Of a stretch of DNA of 27,852 bases, positions 23,801-27,852 are shown piece by piece (the first letter of the stretch is position 1; each line of letters begins with the position of its first letter). This DNA comes from a virus: the IMG/VR virus record IMGVR_UViG_3300017749_000097, positions 1 to 27,852 of that record; one strand, 5' to 3'. A program made the position numbers and the translations under genes. The notes under the pieces are model-generated. The model made no database searches and was not told the DNA's origin. It saw only the letters and a list, made by a program, of their open reading frames with translations.

Positions 23801-24305
23801 CCTCAAAAAAATCGCCTTCAACGAGGTTCCCTTGATTGTCCTGGTACAAATACTTGCCAGCCGCGGCAAAGGATGCTGAGATGCTAGAAAAATCATTCTG
23901 AGCAGCGTCTAGGGGCAGGGGGACCCGTCCGATCAAGTCGTCAGTGTTGTCGGTCAAAGCCGCCAAGGCAAGTCGACAGCCTACCTCGATCTCTAGCTCA
24001 ACATTTTCCGGGTCGTAAGAAGTTCCGACAACATAAAGAAGTCCTCGAGGATGCCTAACGACACGGCCGTCTATCAAGGAGACCTCGATCACGACCTCCG
24101 TACCTCTAGGATAATCAGACCTCTTGTAATCAACCAGTGACTGAACCGGTCCCGTACGGGCCAGTCGCAGAGTGCCAATTGTCGTCATCAGCCCTTCATT
24201 AAAAAGGCTGCTATCATTGACGGCCCAATCGATCACGCTGGAGGTGACGTCCTCGCCACCGATAGAGATTGAAGCTAGCTGACTGGAGTTAACGTAGTAA
24301 GACAT
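20853..24305 (-). CDS. Tail hub / tip-like protein with inserted GxGYxxGD repeats (1150 aa)
   Basis: The first 130 residues (ISIGGEDVTSSVIDWAVNDSS, GTEVVIEVSLIDGRVVRHP, RGLLYVVGTSYDP) read like the beta-rich N-terminus of phage tail-tip or hub proteins, in which an 'IGG-DVT..V' strand opens a barrel. A low-complexity proline stretch (NSPPPPPGNSQPG, 268-280) follows. Residues about 475-855 hold at least three repeats of 'GGSG-G' (490, 533, 728) each leading to 'G-GY--GD' (563-570, 606-613, 764-770, a weaker one at 813-820). The remaining C-terminus resumes hub-like sequence (YSIYLRNFTLGDALGLQIVENL) and then a second proline-rich linker (VPEAPPESPVTPPDIIVPPP) before a terminal beta domain. The repeats therefore look inserted into an ancestral tail protein. 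It lies two bases after the stop of the 131-aa gene, so translation is probably coupled. Hub function is inferred from position and N-terminal pattern. Confidence 0.65.
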   Translation of the reverse strand: MSYYVNSSQLASISIGGEDVTSSVIDWAVNDSSLFNEGLMTTIGTLRLARTGPVQSLVDYKRSDYPRGTEVVIEVSLIDGRVVRHPRGLLYVVGTSYDPENVELEIEVGCRLALAALTDNTDDLIGRVPLPLDAAQNDFSSISASFAAAGKYLYQDNQGNLVEGDFFEGNRYGEMTEGVWVSILGTTTNSVSPLQGSGAIPDKVNLSYQYPESTVAGDNTGKIDLTETTSEYFVQYPGVVYIRQNDGSVPDSINTEEPNPGYQNPCGNSPPPPPGNSQPGTCSGGFTTVESVITLPAKRKERSETHYGAIGAQVSYTYQEVRGPALELNGQYFADAYASCRYTYATKCNPGGDCPMVGSENVLQSYTEEVYNYGADGELVSKVSDTYSNVLSAAREFNWRSGTVNGAPQGFTALQYTDMYLSQRTVESYEKESGGNVQTVTTFTSNAADGSGLGITESEFEGAGISLGPAIRTPTINGQFSNLATSTDGGGSGMLLDVISGEAGAHRKSQIDDVVNNVEGSYNLRGTNIPVYGGSGTGMAINYFIGRNSNGPDVREYEVTSRGIGYQVGDIVWSVQPGLNLLQGEMAIEILRVTDARVSATIKQSGSGYSEGDKVWVTASTLVQAGAAEAEGQGNMVFEVQATDSNQNAGDSAPGISALQIKNPSPTLINGVYRGLSVDNVSSNGTSATVDVYVSESGGVTDGIKTKTPDDLYNPSQIGWEQELPAIGGSGVGATLKFRYNDVELANKPVFDGFKFTGIGNPGSGYREGDELRVKAEDIAKLFFWIDPEGDDLKVEVTKVTGKFAEVYPVNAGRGYEVNDVVKVDIDDLVRLGAAKSDNQPDLTLKVTSVLEGSGQSLLSINALAGKVTTTRTKSVSITTLPLSPDSLNSPTTDTVEESTVVNMRNQKFLTTPPEAADYIEEASMPIPLLLPSQSEVLAAVEEYSIYLRNFTLGDALGLQIVENLTDGIVEGWYPGVSFRYADPFSDNILAMRADGCTWGLSPEEAGVSINGIFLGKSRGTLVIPDNLVGNILPVPEAPPESPVTPPDIIVPPPVIDGEDGTVNQGDYTMTVEVFIGTDVEIVFEERSSELLPPSPQTVDSSVTVGIYLEGSLVTAGSTLETTSGGGIPYSYQGSLLTSEAVIVTQDLFA

Positions 24306-24307
24306 GA

Positions 24308-24703
24308 CTATACTTCAATTAAGCCTAGGGTTACAGAGATGAAAGACTCGGAATAGTACGCAAAAGTTGGAGGGGTTGAAATCACGGCAGACCCGTTAAT
24401 ATCTGGGCCAAAGTTCTGATCCAGTACCCCGACAGCAGCCGCGAGACCTGTAGACCTGTCCAAATCCCAGGCCCTGAAAAGTTCGTCAACGATAAGAGCT
24501 TTTTCTTTTGTTATATAGGCACTGATTGTCCAAATGTACTTAGCCCTTGTAGGAGGTCCCGAGAGAATCTGAGTACCTGTCAATGAGCGATCGAACGACG
24601 CAGTTGACTGATAGCTTCGCGCGATCTCCCTCCCGTCGAACTCCTTGAACGTTATATTATAAGCCACCCCTGCTTGAGAGCTATATGCGATCGTCAGTGC
24701 CAT
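24308..24703 (-). CDS. Small beta-rich tail protein (131 aa)
   Basis: The ATG at 24703 (MALTIAYSSQ) is preferred over the in-frame TTG just before it; it lies 18 nt from a junction element, like four other starts here. The N-terminal half is beta-rich (YNITFKEFDGREIARSY). The middle has IWTISAYITKEKALIVDELFRAWDLDRSTGL (about 56-86 in separate helices and strands), followed by DQNFGP and a C-terminal strand SVTLGLIEV. The arrangement of strands around one helix, the conserved-looking WDLDRS and the position between tape measure and hub suit a distal-tail or minor tail protein. No named family is claimed. Confidence 0.62.
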   Translation of the reverse strand: MALTIAYSSQAGVAYNITFKEFDGREIARSYQSTASFDRSLTGTQILSGPPTRAKYIWTISAYITKEKALIVDELFRAWDLDRSTGLAAAVGVLDQNFGPDINGSAVISTPPTFAYYSESFISVTLGLIEV

Positions 24704-24721
24704 CAACGGAAAGCTGCTGAG

Positions 24722-24733
24722 TTAGTTTGCCGA
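24722..24733 (-). promoter_or_regulatory. 12-bp junction element, copy 7 (TCGGCAAACTAA)
   Basis: The element encodes the last three residues of the 108-aa protein and its TAA stop, so it lies inside the gene end. Spacing to the ATG at 24703 is 18 nt. It shares GGCAAACTA with copy 5. Confidence 0.45.
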
Positions 24734-25048
24734 GAGGGCTATCTGGAAGTATTCAGGGCTTCTTTCGACCCTGGATCCATTCATTACAAATTGACGAAAC
24801 TGAAAGGACTGCTGGCACAGCAAGGTAAACACTTCCTTGTAAGGTTCCTCTAGCACCTCTATAAGCTGCTCTGAGGCGCCATCAGCCTCGGCTTGCTTGA
24901 GAGAGTAGGAAAGGCACGTCAAAGCTCTTCGGAGCTGATTCTCGTCCATCTCGTCATAATGGATGTCGAGCATCCGTCCTCCTGCCAGCTTCCTGCCCAG
25001 TGAAAAATAATGGTCCACTGCAACAGAATTATCGCCAAAAAAGAACAT
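24722..25048 (-). CDS. Small helical protein of unknown function, downstream of tape measure (108 aa)
   Basis: A 108-residue, mostly helical acidic protein. After a hydrophobic start (MFFFGDNSVAVDHYF) come helices ENQLRRALTCLSYSLKQAEA (35-54) and QLIEVLEEPYKEVFTLLCQQS (61-81). There is no transmembrane segment or known motif. Genes placed directly after a tape measure gene usually encode distal tail or tail-completion proteins, but the helical content gives no specific hint. The start ATG at 25048 has no Shine-Dalgarno and lies 18 nt from a junction element. The gap to the tape measure stop is 30 nt. Confidence 0.65.
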   Translation of the reverse strand: MFFFGDNSVAVDHYFSLGRKLAGGRMLDIHYDEMDENQLRRALTCLSYSLKQAEADGASEQLIEVLEEPYKEVFTLLCQQSFQFRQFVMNGSRVERSPEYFQIALSAN

Positions 25049-25066
25049 AGCCAGAACTTAGTTAAA

Positions 25067-25078
25067 CAAGTTTGCCGA
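25067..25078 (-). promoter_or_regulatory. 12-bp junction element, copy 8 (TCGGCAAACTTG)
   Basis: It follows the TGA stop of the tape measure gene with no gap and lies 18 nt before the ATG at 25048. It shares GGCAAACT with copies 5 and 7. The stop-element-18 nt-ATG arrangement mirrors copy 2. Confidence 0.45.
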
Positions 25079-27829
25079 TCAACGGTATTTACGCCGTCTC
25101 ATCTTAGCCATTTCGACCATCATGTCGCTGGCCGCCTGTACAGGAGTGCTGGATTGCACTGTGACGTTCTGGTTGAAGACATTACCCTTGTCTCCTCCCT
25201 GCAGGGCTTTGACCATCGAGCTTATCCCGCCACGAGAAGCACCAACTGCATTCCCCTTGGCTGCCGAGTTGACGTTAACCCCACCTGTGGGGATGTTCAT
25301 CTGACTGGTTAGATGGGCAGGAATAACAGTACCGCTAGAAGGCGCTTTCCACTGGCCCCAGGCAGGAGCGTTGATCATGCTAAGTTTACCGCTAGCTGAC
25401 AGGAACGCTTCCTTTCCAAGCTCGTTAACAGTAGCGACTGTTCCTCCACTGATCGGGCCACCAGCAAAGTAATTATTCCCCATAGCTCCTGACGGCTTCT
25501 GTGCCTTTGCTGCATTCAATGCCCTCTGATTGGCCGCAGCACGTTTCAGTTCATCCGCCAGAGCGCTTACCTGACGAGCGGAATCCGAGTACTCTGCAGA
25601 AAGCTTGTTAACAAGGCCCACCTGTGTTTCTACGTCCCTGTTCTGCAGCTGAATACCTTTCTGCATGTCGTTGACACCTTTAATAGTGTCGTCAATGACC
25701 CTGAGTTCTGACTCGCGATTGCTTTTAGCCTCTTTTATTTCATCATTCGCACGAGTAAGGTTAGCCCAGACCTCATCCTGCTGTTCCTTTTGCCTGGATA
25801 TTTGAGCGGTGATTTCTTTTTCTTGATCATTTTTGAGCTTAGCCTTCTCTAGCAGCTTAGCATCGATAGCCTCTCGCTGATTCATCTGCTCCAGCCTGAC
25901 CTTCAACTCGAGAAGTTCTTTGCTACCCTCCTTTCCGTTTGCGATCTTAAGCTTAAGCTCTTTCTTGTTCAGCTCATATAACTTCTGCTCCAGGGGTCCT
26001 TTCTTCCTCAGAATCCCTAGCTCCGCCTCGATAGCTCTCATAGCCTCGCTGTGGCGAGTCTTTGTATCCTCTAATGCATCCTTGTTCTGTCGCTTCAGCT
26101 CGTCGAAACGATCCTTCTCCTGTTGCTTGGTTTGCTCAAGGAGCGAGATCTCTTCGTCGTATCTAGCCTTAACTTGTTCCTTGAGGGCCTTAAGGACATC
26201 GATCTCCCTCTTCAGGGCTGCGTCTTTTTCCGCAAGCATCTTCTTCTCCTCCTTGTAGTACTCCATCAAGTTTTTGAAGTACGTCCCTGCCTGCTCAGCT
26301 CGCTTTGCTTCATTCTCAGAGACTTCAAGCACAGAAGAGTTGGTCTCATCTAAAGCGTCCTGCAGCCTCATCTCTTCTTCAGTAGCCCCTTCCATGGCTT
26401 TGCTAAGTCCAGCGTATGCAACACCACCTGCAATCACCGCCGCAGCAATGGCGCCCCAGTTACCCGTCAGGGCGTTAAAAACTGTAGCCGCTACGTTTGC
26501 GATGTTCTGCCAGGTGATTATAGCTTGCAGTGCCAATCCAAATGCTTTTATCCCAGTGACGATAGCCCCCCAGTTTTGTATTGCGAAAAACGCGGCAGAC
26601 GCAACAGTTGCTACCCCAAAAACAACAGCGATGGTATCCATGTTTTCAGCTAGAGATTTTATCCCGTCAGCAAACAGCTTCATGGATCCGCTAACGATGC
26701 CTCCAAGAGCTTGGTCCATCTTGTTAAAAGTCTGAACAAAAGCTAGGGCTAGCTCGTTAACAGAACTCTCGATCCTCGCCATACGTCCGGCAAAGGTCTC
26801 CTGCATTCGTTCCGCAATCTGCGCGAAGGCAGATCCTTCAGTGGTAAGATTCGTCAAAGCCTCCGACACGATGCCAAAACTAATCTTGCCCTCGGCTGCC
26901 ATGGCCTTCAGCTCGTCGACCGTGTTTCCTGTAACCTTGGACATTTCAGCCCAGATAGGAATACCTTGAATAGCAAATTGCGTTAAGTCACGAGTATAAG
27001 CTTGTCCCTGGGCTGCGATTTGACCCATGTTCCGGGCAAGGAGATTAATATCGCCACCAGTGGCCGCAGCTGCTACTGACAACTGCTCTGTTGCTATGAC
27101 AGCCTGATCAGTTTCAACGCCGAAGGCCATCATGATCTTACCAGCTCTGGCGACCTCTTCTAAGTTGAAGGGTGTATTGGCGGCGATTGCAGCAAACTGA
27201 TCAAAGGCCTGAGCTGCTTGATCGGCCCCGCCTGTGAAAGCCTCTAACTGAAGACTTAGTGTCTCCATCCTGCCGGCCATTCCAGCAAAGTCGCCGAGGG
27301 CCCGTCCCATCCCCATGATGGCAGCAGTAGCAGTGTTGGCGATAGTCTGAACTAACGCAAACTTGCCGACCACTCCATTCATCATCTGACCCAATCCGGA
27401 AAGCCCCGATCCAGAGGTCATCGTCCTTAAGGCCTTGGAAGCTTGATTGATTCGAGTGGTTACGAGCTTCCAATCTTCACTTGTCTTTTTCGTCTGAGTG
27501 TTGTATCTTTGGGTGTTGCCCTGTAGCTGTTTAAGAATAGCTATTTGACGCTTTAGAGCATTAGGAGTTTTGCCCCACTCCCCATTAATCGCCTTCGTCG
27601 CATCTGTAAGTCGTTTCGATTCTTGGTTTATATTTTGAATCTTCTTGGCTACTAGCTCACCATTCTTAAGATTGATTTCTACGTTTGTCTGAAGCGTTTG
27701 ACCAAAAGCCTGATTTAACTGACTCTTTGCCTTGGTAGCGTTTTGATCAACGGCCCCAAAAAACTGATTAATAGACTGAACTGCCGAGTTGGTATCGACG
27801 GCAAGATTAAAAGTGAGGTTTTGAGCCAC
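25079..27829 (-). CDS. Tail tape measure protein
   Basis: This protein sets tail length and is threaded through the tail tube. Residues 1-140 are helical and repetitive. Residues about 185-370 match the conserved tape-measure N-terminal domain (METLSLQLEAFTGG, ANTPFNLEEVARAGKIMMAFG, GQAYTRDLTQFAIQGIPIW, GKISFGIVSEAL, AGRMARIESSVNELA). Residues 398-475 are strongly hydrophobic with several possible membrane-spanning segments, as expected for a protein that helps DNA cross the membrane. Residues about 480-775 form a long charged coiled coil. The C-terminus (GGPISGGTVATVNELGKEAF, then SSGTVIPAHLTSQ) is a familiar tape-measure ending. At about 1.5 angstrom per residue, 916 residues predict a tail near 135-140 nm. 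The start is taken as GTG at 27829. The frame stays open to the window edge, so an upstream start cannot be excluded. Confidence 0.9.
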   Translation of the reverse strand: MAQNLTFNLAVDTNSAVQSINQFFGAVDQNATKAKSQLNQAFGQTLQTNVEINLKNGELVAKKIQNINQESKRLTDATKAINGEWGKTPNALKRQIAILKQLQGNTQRYNTQTKKTSEDWKLVTTRINQASKALRTMTSGSGLSGLGQMMNGVVGKFALVQTIANTATAAIMGMGRALGDFAGMAGRMETLSLQLEAFTGGADQAAQAFDQFAAIAANTPFNLEEVARAGKIMMAFGVETDQAVIATEQLSVAAAATGGDINLLARNMGQIAAQGQAYTRDLTQFAIQGIPIWAEMSKVTGNTVDELKAMAAEGKISFGIVSEALTNLTTEGSAFAQIAERMQETFAGRMARIESSVNELALAFVQTFNKMDQALGGIVSGSMKLFADGIKSLAENMDTIAVVFGVATVASAAFFAIQNWGAIVTGIKAFGLALQAIITWQNIANVAATVFNALTGNWGAIAAAVIAGGVAYAGLSKAMEGATEEEMRLQDALDETNSSVLEVSENEAKRAEQAGTYFKNLMEYYKEEKKMLAEKDAALKREIDVLKALKEQVKARYDEEISLLEQTKQQEKDRFDELKRQNKDALEDTKTRHSEAMRAIEAELGILRKKGPLEQKLYELNKKELKLKIANGKEGSKELLELKVRLEQMNQREAIDAKLLEKAKLKNDQEKEITAQISRQKEQQDEVWANLTRANDEIKEAKSNRESELRVIDDTIKGVNDMQKGIQLQNRDVETQVGLVNKLSAEYSDSARQVSALADELKRAAANQRALNAAKAQKPSGAMGNNYFAGGPISGGTVATVNELGKEAFLSASGKLSMINAPAWGQWKAPSSGTVIPAHLTSQMNIPTGGVNVNSAAKGNAVGASRGGISSMVKALQGGDKGNVFNQNVTVQSSTPVQAASDMMVEMAKMRRRKYR

Positions 27830-27852
27830 GTCCAGACCAAAGCTGCCAATAG

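Noticed and set aside
24301-24312. Junction element between the 131-aa and 1150-aa genes
   Set aside because: The stop and start are only two bases apart and no TMGGNAWMCTWR match lies near; coupling is the simpler explanation.

Overview
The window is part of the late (structural) region of a tailed virus of cyanobacteria. All credible genes lie on the minus strand, so transcription runs from high to low coordinates. The cyanophage assignment rests on three observations. A truncated high-light-inducible protein gene (hli) lies at the left edge. The fibre proteins contain modules typical of marine cyanophage virion proteins (VNG-ETG linkers, GSGY..GD repeats, 'YIGLK-PAG' blocks, LamG and cupredoxin-like domains). 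No bacterial housekeeping gene is present. Base composition looks close to balanced by eye, which would fit a Synechococcus host better than a high-light Prochlorococcus one; this is inference. A 916-residue tape measure protein means a long tail (sipho- or myovirus). No sheath gene is visible to decide between them.

Layout in the direction of transcription. (1) Tail core, 27829-20091: tape measure protein, a small helical protein, a small beta-rich tail protein, an 1150-residue hub-like protein and a 240-residue virion protein. (2) A compact set of small, overlapping genes, 20091-19345 (87, 71 and 89 aa). (3) Adhesion/fibre region, 19317-2418: a 502-aa cysteine-rich protein ending in a MIDAS-like DNSGS motif, then three giant fibre proteins (1591, 1429 and 2072 aa) that occupy about 15 kb, over half of the window. 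(4) Head region, 2399-170: a 118-aa zinc-ribbon protein, the scaffolding protein and the major capsid protein. (5) hli, running off the left edge. Portal and terminase are absent, and the capsid genes follow the tail genes in transcription order, opposite to the common head-then-tail layout.

Two patterns stand out. First, the fibre genes carry about 16 diverged modules of roughly 110-130 residues. In the best-preserved part these are separated by linkers that stay nearly identical at DNA level, including a 58-nt exact match between two different genes. That is what a recombination-driven cassette array for changing host-recognition modules would look like. Second, eight of the gene junctions not joined by direct stop/start overlap carry one 12-bp, often palindromic element (consensus TMGGNAWMCTWR, typically TAGGAATCCTAG). 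It usually touches the upstream stop codon and in five cases lies exactly 18 nt before the next ATG, with no Shine-Dalgarno sequence visible. Its function is unknown: promoter, processing site or translation signal.

Two almost identical Rho-independent terminators flank the capsid gene. It is therefore probably transcribed as its own unit from a structured 214-nt leader. There is no gene-free stretch longer than 300 bases. No tRNA, CRISPR, insertion sequence or integrase was found.
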